A stretch of 27,934 nucleotides of DNA, taken from positions 1 to 27,934 of IMG/VR virus record IMGVR_UViG_3300025141_000575. One strand, 5' to 3'. Positions 15,932 through 22,095 of the stretch are shown here, one piece after another. Position 1 is the first letter of the stretch, and every line of letters begins with the position of its first letter. Made by a program: the position numbers and the translations under genes. The notes beneath the pieces were generated by a model. That model saw nothing but the letters and a program-made list of their open reading frames with translations. It did not search any database and had not been told where the DNA came from. This DNA is from a virus.

Positions 15932-16223
15932 AGTCTAACTCCGGTCTGACACGAGCATTAGGAAGTTTTTTGAATTGGACCCAGGGCAGATATTCTTTTA
16001 GTTCTTTTTTAGATTCTGAAGAGATTTTGTATTCTTTTTCTTCTTCGTCCCACCAGACACTAATAGGTCTGTCTGCATGTCCTGTTCCAATCAAGTACGT
16101 TTTTTGTGGTTTACCATGAAAATATTGTTGAAACACAACACCGTAATCAGCACCAAAACAATCCTTTGCTTTAACTCGTTTTTCTTCTGTATGAGAACCT
16201 TTTACTTCGATATCCATTGTCAT
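15924..16223 (-). CDS. Hypothetical small phage protein
   Basis: A 99-residue protein with ATG at 16223. The A of the ATG is the last base of the upstream TAA stop (TAATG coupling), and GGGAG precedes it. It is charged and mixed in fold (SHTEEKRVKAKDCFGADYG, ISVWWDEEEKEYKIS) and looks like a small globular protein. I do not recognise it. Confidence 0.65.
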   Translation of the reverse strand: MTMDIEVKGSHTEEKRVKAKDCFGADYGVVFQQYFHGKPQKTYLIGTGHADRPISVWWDEEEKEYKISSESKKELKEYLPWVQFKKLPNARVRPELDCG

Positions 16224-17032
16224 TATTTTCTCCCTATAAACACGTAAGGCATTTCCTGATGACACCCAATAATTTTTTGTTTACTTACTTCTGCAAGACT
16301 AATCTTTTTTCCTTCAAGGAACAAATCATTTAAAAAACTGGTTGTATATCCGAATTCTTGTCCAGCAATCGTAATCCTACTCATGTTATTGGCCGGAATA
16401 TTGACCGCTGTGCTGGTTTCGTAAGAATATATTATATAAGTCTCGTTTGAATATTTATGCAAACCACTTTCTAGGGAGTTCGTGTTGTTCCAGACAAATC
16501 TTTCTGATAATTCAAGAAACTTACGCTTAGTAAAAACGTGGGTGTCAAGTGCAAGTGGATACCCGTAATTATGCAAGGGATGATATCCGCGAATATCCCA
16601 ACCCACGTAACAATCTACTCTGTGAGGTTGGCATAAAGGAGGCTGGAAAGTACGTCTGTGACAATCCTGAACTACTGTGTTTTGACCTAAACGGTAAGAA
16701 AAAACTTCGTGGTCAAATTCCGGCAATTTTGCCAAACCTTCTGGTTCTCGCCAAAACACCATATCGTCTGTGCTAAAGCAAATATGGTTATTTTTCTCTT
16801 GATTGATAAGAAATTCAGTTTCTGTCTGTAAATCACGAGTTTCTATAACCCATTGAATATGAGAATCAGATATTTTTATCAACTTATCATATGCTTCTTT
16901 GTATTTTTCGTTAGACCATGTGTATATAATATCAATTTCAAAATGGTCTGGAACATATGTTTTAATACTTTCAAGCAATAGGTGTAATTGACAGGCTCTG
17001 TCCTTACTCCATACTATTAGTTGACTGCGCAT
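16223..17032 (-). CDS. Glycosyltransferase-like protein (GT-A, GT2-like)
   Basis: A 269-residue protein. The N-terminus (QLIVWSKDRACQLHLLLESI) and the acidic motif CFSTDDMVFW (D89-D90), in the place of the DxD metal-binding motif, resemble GT-A sugar transferases. The region HVFTKRKFLELSERFVWNN fits the acceptor half. It might modify host or phage surface glycans or phage DNA bases; which one cannot be told. The start ATG at 17032 lies 14 bases past a terminator; AGGAT serves as SD. Family assignment is by motif layout only. Confidence 0.6.
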   Translation of the reverse strand: MRSQLIVWSKDRACQLHLLLESIKTYVPDHFEIDIIYTWSNEKYKEAYDKLIKISDSHIQWVIETRDLQTETEFLINQEKNNHICFSTDDMVFWREPEGLAKLPEFDHEVFSYRLGQNTVVQDCHRRTFQPPLCQPHRVDCYVGWDIRGYHPLHNYGYPLALDTHVFTKRKFLELSERFVWNNTNSLESGLHKYSNETYIIYSYETSTAVNIPANNMSRITIAGQEFGYTTSFLNDLFLEGKKISLAEVSKQKIIGCHQEMPYVFIGRK

Positions 17033-17045
17033 TATAGTATCCTAT

Positions 17046-17068
17046 AAAAAACGCTGGCGTTAACCAGC
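17046..17068 (-). terminator. Rho-independent terminator upstream of the glycosyltransferase-like gene
   Basis: GCTGGT-TAAC-GCCAGC (6 base pairs, one G-U) followed by GTTTTTTAT on the minus strand, beginning at the stop codon of the upstream gene. Only 14 bases separate its T tract from the next ATG. Confidence 0.75.
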
Positions 17069-17271
17069 TAAATAAGTTGCATCACACTTTCTATTTCTTC
17101 GGGGTCAACATCCACAATTGTTTTATCGTCAGCACACACGACTGAATAAATTATTCCAAACACGCCAGTTTTCATGTCTAACAAATACCCAACAACGAAA
17201 GTTCCGTCATACATTTGCATGTAATACCAACCACCGTCAAATTTGAGTTTCATTAATTCATGTTCGTTCAT
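17068..17271 (-). CDS. Hypothetical small protein
   Basis: A 67-residue protein with ATG at 17271 after AAGGA. Beta-rich and aromatic (GGWYYMQMYDGTFVVGYLL), it ends with an acidic helix (DPEEIESVM) and looks like a small SH3-like or Sm-like barrel, though this is a guess. It overlaps the upstream gene by 4 bases and ends at a terminator. Confidence 0.65.
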   Translation of the reverse strand: MNEHELMKLKFDGGWYYMQMYDGTFVVGYLLDMKTGVFGIIYSVVCADDKTIVDVDPEEIESVMQLI

Positions 17272-17510
17272 ACGTCTTCAGTCCTTTCAGGACTGCCATT
17301 AAGGAAAAATATAGTATGGTGGGCGGAATTTATTCTAGCATTAGCTTCCGTTCCTGTTAGACCGTGGAGTATAAGGTAGTCATAATGAGTTTGTTCATCA
17401 CGCCAATAGTTGTCTTGACAACTCCAACACTGCCATGCCATCCACAGTGGGTTGTCCATATACAATTCGTTGTGCGATAGGCACATGTTACACTGTCTTG
17501 TTTCCCACAT
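17268..17510 (-). CDS. Small zinc-finger protein
   Basis: An 80-residue protein with ATG at 17510 after AGGGA. Four cysteines in two CxxC pairs (CNMC ... CWSC, 20 residues apart) suggest a zinc ribbon, surrounded by tryptophan-rich sequence. It begins 13 bases past the predicted 3' end of a tRNA-Thr, so tRNA processing may form its mRNA 5' end. Function unknown. Confidence 0.65.
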   Translation of the reverse strand: MWETRQCNMCLSHNELYMDNPLWMAWQCWSCQDNYWRDEQTHYDYLILHGLTGTEANARINSAHHTIFFLNGSPERTEDV

Positions 17511-17523
17511 AATTATCCCTAAA

Positions 17524-17593
17524 TCTTCTGTCGGTAGTCGAAACCGAATCTAAATCGTACCAAGATTTTATGTTACCATTACACCACAGAAGC
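17524..17593 (-). tRNA. tRNA-Thr (anticodon GGU)
   Basis: Acceptor GCTTCTG/CAGAAGA (first pair mismatched), U8, D-arm GTGT-AATGGTA-ACAT, anticodon arm AAATC-TTGGTAC-GATTT with anticodon GGT, T-arm TCGGT-TTCGACT-ACCGA. CCA is not encoded. A small CGGTT/AACCG hairpin precedes it; the rest of the 17511-17643 gap shows nothing else. Confidence 0.8.
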
Positions 17594-17643
17594 AAAAGAC
17601 GGTTCCTCATAACCGGGAGTTTACCGACAACTGACCTGACTCT

Positions 17644-17901
17644 TTAATATCCTTTAATTTGCGGTTTTGGCCTACAAATATGAACTTCTACATCAACTCG
17701 TTCTATAGGAGAAGGTGTTGGGTCATATATTTTACCCGTAGCTTCTTCCATAGAGAATCCTTTTCCATGTCTGTCTTCTACTTTTCTGTAGACTGCTCCA
17801 TGAGAGTGTGGTGATGTAATTTTAAAGGACTCGTTTACTTGAATGTCCGAAAAATACAAAGCTTTTTGTTGTATTGGTCTGTTCCATTGCAAAGTTGCCA
17901 T
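17644..17901 (-). CDS. Hypothetical small protein downstream of Ro60
   Basis: An 85-residue protein. The ATG at 17901 is chosen because TAGGAG precedes it and it clears the Ro60 stop by 10 bases; the frame is open further upstream. Sequence (SFKITSPHSHGAVYRKVEDRH, VDVEVHICRP) looks like a small beta-domain. It is co-directional with and immediately downstream of the Ro60 gene and could be a partner, but the family is not recognised. Confidence 0.65.
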   Translation of the reverse strand: MATLQWNRPIQQKALYFSDIQVNESFKITSPHSHGAVYRKVEDRHGKGFSMEEATGKIYDPTPSPIERVDVEVHICRPKPQIKGY

Positions 17902-17911
17902 AATAATTCTC

Positions 17912-19495
17912 CTATCGGTTATTAGCCGCAATCATAGTAGCCGCAAAACGTAAAATACCATCACCCCATCCACCAAGGATGTAAGTTCTATCGTAAAATT
18001 CGGGAACGATAGTGTCTTGGTAACCCGCAGTTTGAACCAAAAATACGTTAACGTTTTTGTTAACTTTGTTTCTGTATTCAGAAATTAACTTAGGAACGTG
18101 GATATGTCGTCCACCCCATTGATAATTTGAGTATTCATTAGCGTTACAACCATACAATCCACCGTGACCAGCTTGCATATCAGAGTAGATAAATACATTG
18201 TCCCAGTGTTCTTTGGTTTTAATAGCTTTGTCCCAAAATAACCACACACCATTTTCTGTAGCAGCACCAACGCTGCGTCCAGTTTTATTAACGGTTTTTA
18301 GTTGGTCAAACACACTAGAGTTCTTACGAATAGGTGTTACTTCTAGTCTATCACCAAAAGTACCAACATAACCTTCATCTGCCATAATTCCGGTAATAAC
18401 ACCAGTTAGGTTACCAATGGTAGCCATAGTCATAGTACCAGCACTAGAAGTCATAGCTCCGTGTGCAGACCCGCTATTATCACACAATGACATAGTTTTT
18501 CCCTTGATTGATGGAATGTTAGAAATGCTAATGTTTAAGCAGTTTTCTACAGCGTCCAATACTCTTGGGTTGTTAAAATCAGCTTCTTTCAAAGCGTTAT
18601 ACGCAGAAAAATATCTGAATGGTAGTTGTTTTCCACCAACGGTGGTATTTACCAACTTGTCCAAATATAGGTCTGGATTTACTTCGTTCTTGCCAAAATT
18701 ACGCAAGTTTCTTAACAAAGCCATATGTCCCATTACAGCGATAGCATCTTCCCAGCTACCACCATTACTACGGATAGATTCCCAGGTATTACCTGTGGTT
18801 TTTAGCATACCTTTAGCTAGTTTGTCGATTTTGTCTGTACGACTTGGGTGTACCATGTTCATTACGTCTACTGTTTTTACAGTACGATTTTCCATACGAT
18901 ACTTAGCTAATTGGCAATCTGTAAACCTATCAAGTCCATCACGTAGTACTTTTTTCAAAGAGTTTGGAATTGGTTTTCCGTATGCCTGAAGCTGATATGC
19001 TAGACAAACAGACAATTCGTCTGCTCTTTTAACAATATTTGTTCCGTATTTACGTACCAATCCAGTACCTTTAAGCTTAACGTGATTAGCAGCACGCACC
19101 AAGATAACTTGTGGTGTGGTTCTGATATTTTCCTTATTACGCAAACGCACAGCTTCCGTTAGGGTAGCTTCTGGGTTCCAGTCTAACGCTTTGTCAATAG
19201 CTTTTTCAAGCAATTTAGCTGGAGTATTGTCGTAATACCACTCAGATGGAGTGATTGCGTCTAAATATTCTTCTATCAGACCACGAGTGTGCATTTGCAC
19301 TTGAATCTTGGTAGATTTCTTACGAGAATCTTTAGTTGGGAAATAATATTGTGGTTCCCCGAAGAAACAGCTAGAAGCTGCACAACTTAGGTTATGTAGG
19401 GGATTTGAGATATCAAAACTTAAACCATTCATATGGTTAGTATGAGGATTTAGGTTGTTGACTTTGTTTTTTGGTCGTGTTTGATTAACTGGCAT
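17912..19495 (-). CDS. rsr: Ro60/Rsr homologue (TROVE domain + vWA-like domain)
   Basis: A 527-residue RNA-binding ring protein of the Ro60 family, which in animals and some bacteria binds Y RNAs and the 3' ends of misfolded RNAs and can direct exonucleases. The HEAT-like TROVE region covers about residues 30-330, with TVKTVDVMNMVHPS (205-218) and the very typical MGHMALLRNLRNFG (255-268). The C-terminal vWA-like domain has a MIDAS motif CDNSGSAHG (D339, S341, S343). The start ATG at 19495 follows AAGGAG; the frame is open to 19564, but that part is the terminator. It has its own promoter and leader. Downstream follow a small gene and a tRNA-Thr. Confidence 0.93.
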   Translation of the reverse strand: MPVNQTRPKNKVNNLNPHTNHMNGLSFDISNPLHNLSCAASSCFFGEPQYYFPTKDSRKKSTKIQVQMHTRGLIEEYLDAITPSEWYYDNTPAKLLEKAIDKALDWNPEATLTEAVRLRNKENIRTTPQVILVRAANHVKLKGTGLVRKYGTNIVKRADELSVCLAYQLQAYGKPIPNSLKKVLRDGLDRFTDCQLAKYRMENRTVKTVDVMNMVHPSRTDKIDKLAKGMLKTTGNTWESIRSNGGSWEDAIAVMGHMALLRNLRNFGKNEVNPDLYLDKLVNTTVGGKQLPFRYFSAYNALKEADFNNPRVLDAVENCLNISISNIPSIKGKTMSLCDNSGSAHGAMTSSAGTMTMATIGNLTGVITGIMADEGYVGTFGDRLEVTPIRKNSSVFDQLKTVNKTGRSVGAATENGVWLFWDKAIKTKEHWDNVFIYSDMQAGHGGLYGCNANEYSNYQWGGRHIHVPKLISEYRNKVNKNVNVFLVQTAGYQDTIVPEFYDRTYILGGWGDGILRFAATMIAANNR

Positions 19496-19517
19496 TTCAC
19501 TACTCCTTACGAGAGAT

Positions 19518-19562
19518 AAAAAAAGAGGGCTACAGACCAGAAATATCTGGTTGTAAACCCTC
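19518..19562 (-). terminator. Strong terminator hairpin in the Ro60 leader
   Basis: On the minus strand GAGGGT, TACA and ACCAGA pair with TCTGGT, TGTA and GCCCTC (16 pairs, a one-base bulge on each side, loop TATT), followed by seven Ts. The T tract ends 10 bases before the Ro60 SD (GGAG at 19507-19504). Confidence 0.85.
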
Positions 19563-19724
19563 ATACTATAAAAATAGGAGAATTAATGAAAGGGTTTGGT
19601 CTTAAAAAGGTAAAATTTTGAAGTAACCCGTTTCGTTCACTGCCTAATTTTTTCTATAAAATGAGAGTACATTGGCATGGGTGTTGGTTTCTAATTCGAG
19701 AAGTAACCCGTTGCCTCACTGCTC
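19518..19724 (-). ncRNA. Candidate Ro60-associated small RNA or attenuated leader
   Basis: About 207 bases, bounded by a strong promoter and a strong terminator and containing no ORF. It sits directly upstream of the Ro60 gene, where bacterial Y RNAs are often encoded. It contains two copies of a hairpin motif (see repeat) about 80 bases apart, an A/U-rich stretch and the terminal hairpin. I cannot find the canonical Y RNA Ro-binding helix by eye. The options are a new Ro60-bound RNA, or a regulatory leader whose terminator controls Ro60 expression. Confidence 0.55.
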
Positions 19725-19728
19725 TAAT
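19620..19728 (-). repeat. Tandem hairpin motif in the Ro60 leader
   Basis: Two direct copies (19728-19700 and 19648-19620) share ATTAG, GCAGTGA and AACGGGTTACTTC. Each folds as AGTGA...TTACT with a 9-10 base loop ending in ACGGG. The sequence between copies is unrelated. CCC-containing segments downstream of each copy could pair with the loop GGG to form pseudoknots. Confidence 0.8.
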
Positions 19729-19730
19729 AA

Positions 19731-19759
19731 AGTATACACGGTTTTTGCCGGTTTGACAA
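19731..19759 (-). promoter_or_regulatory. Strong sigma70-type promoter for the Ro60 leader
   Basis: TTGTCA (19759-19754), exactly 17 bases, TATACT (19736-19731) on the minus strand. It resembles the nrdJ promoter (shared TTGnCAAACC and GTGTATA). Predicted start is near 19724, so the first hairpin motif lies at the RNA 5' end. Confidence 0.82.
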
Positions 19760-19790
19760 CTAAAAAATTGATAAAATACCAATTTTTTAG
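19760..19790 (-). terminator. Perfect A/U hairpin between tRNA-Thr and the Ro60 promoter
   Basis: CTAAAAAATTG and CAATTTTTTAG form an 11-base-pair stem with a 9-base loop. The A and T runs lie in the stem, so it can work as a bidirectional terminator. It ends the upstream GroES/tRNA unit directly before the promoter -35. Confidence 0.6.
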
Positions 19791-19795
19791 GAAAA

Positions 19796-19863
19796 GCTGG
19801 TGTAGAAAATCGAATCCTAAAAACTCGTTTTACAAGAACAAGTCGCCGCCACGACGCACCAGC
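19796..19863 (-). tRNA. tRNA-Thr (anticodon UGU), atypical D-arm
   Basis: Perfect acceptor GCTGGTG/CACCAGC; anticodon arm TTGTT-CTTGTAA-AACGA with anticodon TGT; T-arm TAGGA-TTCGATT-TTCTA. The D-arm is compact (GTCG-TGGCGG-CGAC), position 8 is C instead of U, and CCA is absent. It lies 7 bases past the GroES stop and just upstream of the Ro60 promoter. It could be a real tRNA or a tRNA-like RNA linked with Ro60. Confidence 0.75.
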
Positions 19864-19870
19864 AGCCGAG

Positions 19871-20173
19871 TTAAGACAAGCTTAACAAAATATCGTTTTG
19901 TCTGATAATAAGCAATGTCTCATTATTAACTTCTACTTCATTACCAGAGTATTTATTAACATACACTCTGTCTTTTACGCAAACTTGCATATTCCCGCGT
20001 TTTCCATCGTGTAACGCACCAGGACCAATAGCAACTACTGTTCCAACTTGAGGTTTGTCTTGAGAACTAGCAGGCAAGGCCAATCCACCAGGAGTATGTG
20101 TTTCTGCTGTATCAATTTTAACAGCTACATAATCAGACATTGGATTAATTTTCGTCTTCGTCGCTTTCGTCAC
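19871..20173 (-). CDS. GroES-like cochaperonin
   Basis: A 100-residue Cpn10-fold protein. The core matches GroES: INPMSDYVAVKID, a mobile-loop region (AETHTPGGLALP), the roof and body strands VGTVVAIGPGALHDG, and CVKDRVYVNKYSGNEVEVNNETLLIIRQNDIL. It would cap the host GroEL ring to fold phage proteins, like T4 gp31. The start is GTG at 20173 with GGAG 6 bases upstream; the gene overlaps the acidic-protein gene by 29 bases, and a tRNA-Thr follows 7 bases after the stop. Confidence 0.9.
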   Translation of the reverse strand: MTKATKTKINPMSDYVAVKIDTAETHTPGGLALPASSQDKPQVGTVVAIGPGALHDGKRGNMQVCVKDRVYVNKYSGNEVEVNNETLLIIRQNDILLSLS

Positions 20174-20675
20174 TACTATCTCCTTCTGTTACATCTTCTA
20201 CAGAATCGGTATTATCGTCTTTTGATACGTCTAAATCATCACTAGTTTCTACTAGAGCAAAACCTTCTTCTACTGCTTTTTGAACTTCTTGCTCAAGTTC
20301 TTCACCAGTAACAAAATCACCATTTTCAACAGCTTCTAATGCTTTTTGTCCAGCTTCTTCATCAAACTCTGGAACTTTATCTGCGTCTTTTTGATTAGCC
20401 CACACTTTGCCTTCTTGTAAAGTAACAGATTCGACATAATGGTTGTCATCAGGAAACGTATATTCTACAACCTTTTCGTCTTTTTCTACGCTTGCGTAGG
20501 GGTCTTCTTTGCTAATAACATCGTCCTTAACAAATACGTCAAAACTTTCTTGCCTAACGATAAGCATATCGCCATCTTCTGTAGTAGCTCTACCAGACGG
20601 TTTTACAGTCCATTCCTTTTCATTGTGTACAAAAGTATCACCAGCGACCAATGTACGAACATTCACCATTCCCAT
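20145..20675 (-). CDS. Acidic hypothetical protein upstream of GroES
   Basis: A 176-residue protein with ATG at 20675 after AAGGAG. The N-terminal 70 residues look like a small beta-domain (VRTLVAGDTFVHNEKEWTV). The C-terminal 60 are very acidic and probably disordered (ending DSSDESDEDEN), so it may bind basic proteins or mimic DNA. It shares 29 bases with the GroES-like gene, hinting at joint expression. A short tandem repeat lies before its SD. Family not recognised. Confidence 0.7.
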   Translation of the reverse strand: MGMVNVRTLVAGDTFVHNEKEWTVKPSGRATTEDGDMLIVRQESFDVFVKDDVISKEDPYASVEKDEKVVEYTFPDDNHYVESVTLQEGKVWANQKDADKVPEFDEEAGQKALEAVENGDFVTGEELEQEVQKAVEEGFALVETSDDLDVSKDDNTDSVEDVTEGDSSDESDEDEN

Positions 20676-20688
20676 TTAAAATCTCCTT

Positions 20689-20723
20689 TTGTAATTGCGA
20701 CTTTTAATTGTAATTGCGACTTT
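20689..20723 (-). repeat. Two-copy 16-base tandem repeat before the acidic-protein gene
   Basis: AAAGTCGCAATTACAA on the minus strand occurs twice with 19-base spacing (20704-20689 and 20723-20708), between tRNA-Gly and the SD of the next gene. Possibly a protein or RNA binding site, or a recent duplication. Confidence 0.85.
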
Positions 20724-20726
20724 CAG

Positions 20727-20797
20727 TGCGGCTGCGGAGAATTGAACTCCGGTCTGAACATCGGCAATGTCCCATAATACCACTATACGACAACCGC
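20727..20797 (-). tRNA. tRNA-Gly (anticodon GCC)
   Basis: Acceptor GCGGTTG/CAGCCGC, discriminator A, U8 C9, D-arm GTATAGTGGTATTAT as in T4 tRNA-Gly, anticodon arm GGACA-TTGCCGA-TGTTC, T-arm CGGAG-TTCAATT-CTCCG. CCA is not encoded. Confident cloverleaf. Confidence 0.9.
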
Positions 20798-20805
20798 ACG
20801 ACAGA

Positions 20806-20883
20806 AAGAAGGAACGGAGTCGAACCGTCTGACAAGAAATTTGCAATTTCTCTCTCCGCCCTGAAGATTTAGTCTTCCTTCTC
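20806..20883 (-). tRNA. tRNA-Cys (anticodon GCA), irregular 5' half
   Basis: The anticodon arm AGAAA-TTGCAAA-TTTCT and T-arm GACGG-TTCGACT-CCGTT are clear. The D-arm may be CTTC-AGGGC-GGAG. The acceptor is ambiguous: GAGAAGG/CCTTCTT keeps the T-arm intact but leaves about 10 bases before the D-arm, while GAAGGAA/TTCCTTC would shorten the T-stem. No CCA. Its 5' end overlaps the last codons of the HNH gene, which may explain the irregular part. Confidence 0.6.
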
Positions 20884-21303
20884 TTTTTCGTTGTAATGAT
20901 GTTTAAAATGACAGTTAGCACAAAGAACGTCGCATTTTTTTATTTCTGTTTTTACCATTTTTAAAGAATATGCTCTATTAATAAGTTCTGAAATACAACC
21001 TATTTTTTTCTTAGGATTTCTATGATGAAATTGTAAGCACGATGGATGATTTTCTTCACATATTGAGCATTTTAAAAACCTTTTTAGAGTTCTTAAAAAC
21101 CTTACATTTCTTTCTCTTGCTCTATCATTTCTTTCTCTTGCTCTATCTAAATACTTTTCTTTGTTTCTTACATAGTGCTGTTTTCTATATTCTTTTTGAC
21201 ACTTCTTACAATCTGCCTGAAGACCATCTGGCCTTTTTTTATGATTACTAAACTCCATTAATTCAAGATTTTTCTTACATTTAAAACATTTCTTTTTTTT
21301 CAT
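20869..21303 (-). CDS. HNH endonuclease inside the tRNA cluster
   Basis: A 144-residue, strongly basic, cysteine-rich protein. The start ATG at 21303 follows GAGGGA; an upstream in-frame ATG at 21333 lacks a site. There are two zinc modules: N-terminal CFKC ... CKKC, then an HNH core CSICEENHPSC-LQFHHRNP ... VLCANCHFKHHYN. Tandem RARERN repeats lie between them. This resembles free-standing homing endonucleases of phages. Its stop codon lies inside the 5' end of the tRNA-Cys gene, which suggests insertion at a tRNA site. The upstream gap (21304-21388) holds one imperfect hairpin, TGTCTG-AAAG/CTTT-CAGACA, and nothing else I recognise. Confidence 0.8.
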   Translation of the reverse strand: MKKKKCFKCKKNLELMEFSNHKKRPDGLQADCKKCQKEYRKQHYVRNKEKYLDRARERNDRARERNVRFLRTLKRFLKCSICEENHPSCLQFHHRNPKKKIGCISELINRAYSLKMVKTEIKKCDVLCANCHFKHHYNEKEKED

Positions 21304-21388
21304 GACGCATCCCTCCATAGAGATATACGCCAAATGTCTGAAAAGATGTTAAAAACTTTGCAGACAGTAGCTAGACCCATCTAGGGAC

Positions 21389-21538
21389 TTAGTCTTGTTC
21401 AAGTATCTCAATCTTTTTTCTTAGTTCAACAATTTCCTTTGCGGCTTTTCTTACCATATTTTCAAGCTTGTTATCATCTAAAGAATAATATCGACTATAA
21501 CTAGCAAACATTTTTAGTTCGTCTACTATATCACTCAT
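21389..21538 (-). CDS. Small coiled-coil phage protein
   Basis: A 49-residue protein with ATG at 21538 after AGGAAA (chosen over a longer frame from 21571). It starts MSDIVDELKMFA and ends with an amphipathic helix (AAKEIVELRKKIEILEQD). This is the pattern of the common small phage proteins reading MSDIVD...AADEIERLR. Function unknown. It overlaps the upstream gene by 8 bases. Confidence 0.65.
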   Translation of the reverse strand: MSDIVDELKMFASYSRYYSLDDNKLENMVRKAAKEIVELRKKIEILEQD

Positions 21539-21788
21539 ATGTTTGTTTCCTAAAAAGTGTTGCAATTTCACTCATGAGTTTTGGATTCTTTTTTCCAACG
21601 TTTTTTCTGATGGGTAAAGAAATTTGTACTCTTTTATTTAAATGATTTCCTTCTTTGTCAACGCTTTCCCATCTGTCGCAAAGCACTTTCCCATCAACTA
21701 TTACATAGTCACTCTGCCACAAAAGTATGTCTGAAGTTCTGTTATCAAATTCTTCTTGGGTCAGAAACAGTATTTGTGCTTGGGTCAT
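21531..21788 (-). CDS. Hypothetical small protein
   Basis: An 85-residue protein with ATG at 21788; AAAGG lies rather far upstream, so coupling to the overlapping gene before it (4 bases) is likely. Mixed sequence (DYVIVDGKVLCDRWESVDKE, RVQISLPIRK) suggests a small beta-domain. Not recognised. Confidence 0.6.
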   Translation of the reverse strand: MTQAQILFLTQEEFDNRTSDILLWQSDYVIVDGKVLCDRWESVDKEGNHLNKRVQISLPIRKNVGKKNPKLMSEIATLFRKQTYE

Positions 21789-21970
21789 TTTGGATTATAC
21801 CTTTCTGGTGGCGTCACTTTACCGGCAAATGGAAGATTATCATCATCATATTTATAGTGACATACATATGTTTCTGTTCTAAGCCTAGCACCAGAAAGTA
21901 CAAGACTTAAAGGAAAAATTACAATACCAAAAACAAACGTTAACAACCATACTACAGATAAAAACAACAT
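21785..21970 (-). CDS. Small single-pass membrane protein
   Basis: A 61-residue protein with ATG at 21970 after AAGGAT. Residues 2-27 form a hydrophobic segment (LFLSVVWLLTFVFGIVIFPL), followed by a soluble tail of about 34 residues. It is likely inner-membrane anchored. Function unknown. Confidence 0.65.
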   Translation of the reverse strand: MLFLSVVWLLTFVFGIVIFPLSLVLSGARLRTETYVCHYKYDDDNLPFAGKVTPPERYNPK

Positions 21971-22016
21971 TAAACAATATCCTTTCTATTACCTTTAAAT
22001 TCAGGACACCAATTAG

Positions 22017-22094
22017 TGCGAGCGACAGGATTTGAACCTGCGAAAATATCTGATTGGAAATCAGACGCCTTAAACCAGACTGGGCTACACTCGC
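22017..22094 (-). tRNA. tRNA-Gly (anticodon UCC)
   Basis: Acceptor GCGAGTG/CGCTCGC, discriminator A, U8 A9, D-arm GCC...GGC with TGG in the loop, anticodon arm TCTGA-TTTCCAA-TCAGA, 7-base variable region, T-arm GCAGG-TTCAAAT-CCTGT. No CCA. The gene lies 1 base past the stop of the upstream lipoprotein-like gene. Confidence 0.85.
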
Positions 22095-22095
22095 G

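Noticed and set aside
17594-17640. Second tRNA upstream of tRNA-Thr (GGU)
   Set aside because: There is a CGGTT/AACCG hairpin and D-arm-like bases, but no T-loop and no acceptor pairing.
19565-19870. Glutamine, guanidine-II or preQ1 riboswitch in the Ro60 leader
   Set aside because: The ACGGG loops recall guanidine-II loops, and the pseudoknot potential recalls preQ1. Stem lengths and conserved bases do not match those families.
21640-21665. Internal promoter TTGACA-N17-AATAAA
   Set aside because: It lies inside a coding sequence with a poor -10; chance is likely in AT-rich DNA.
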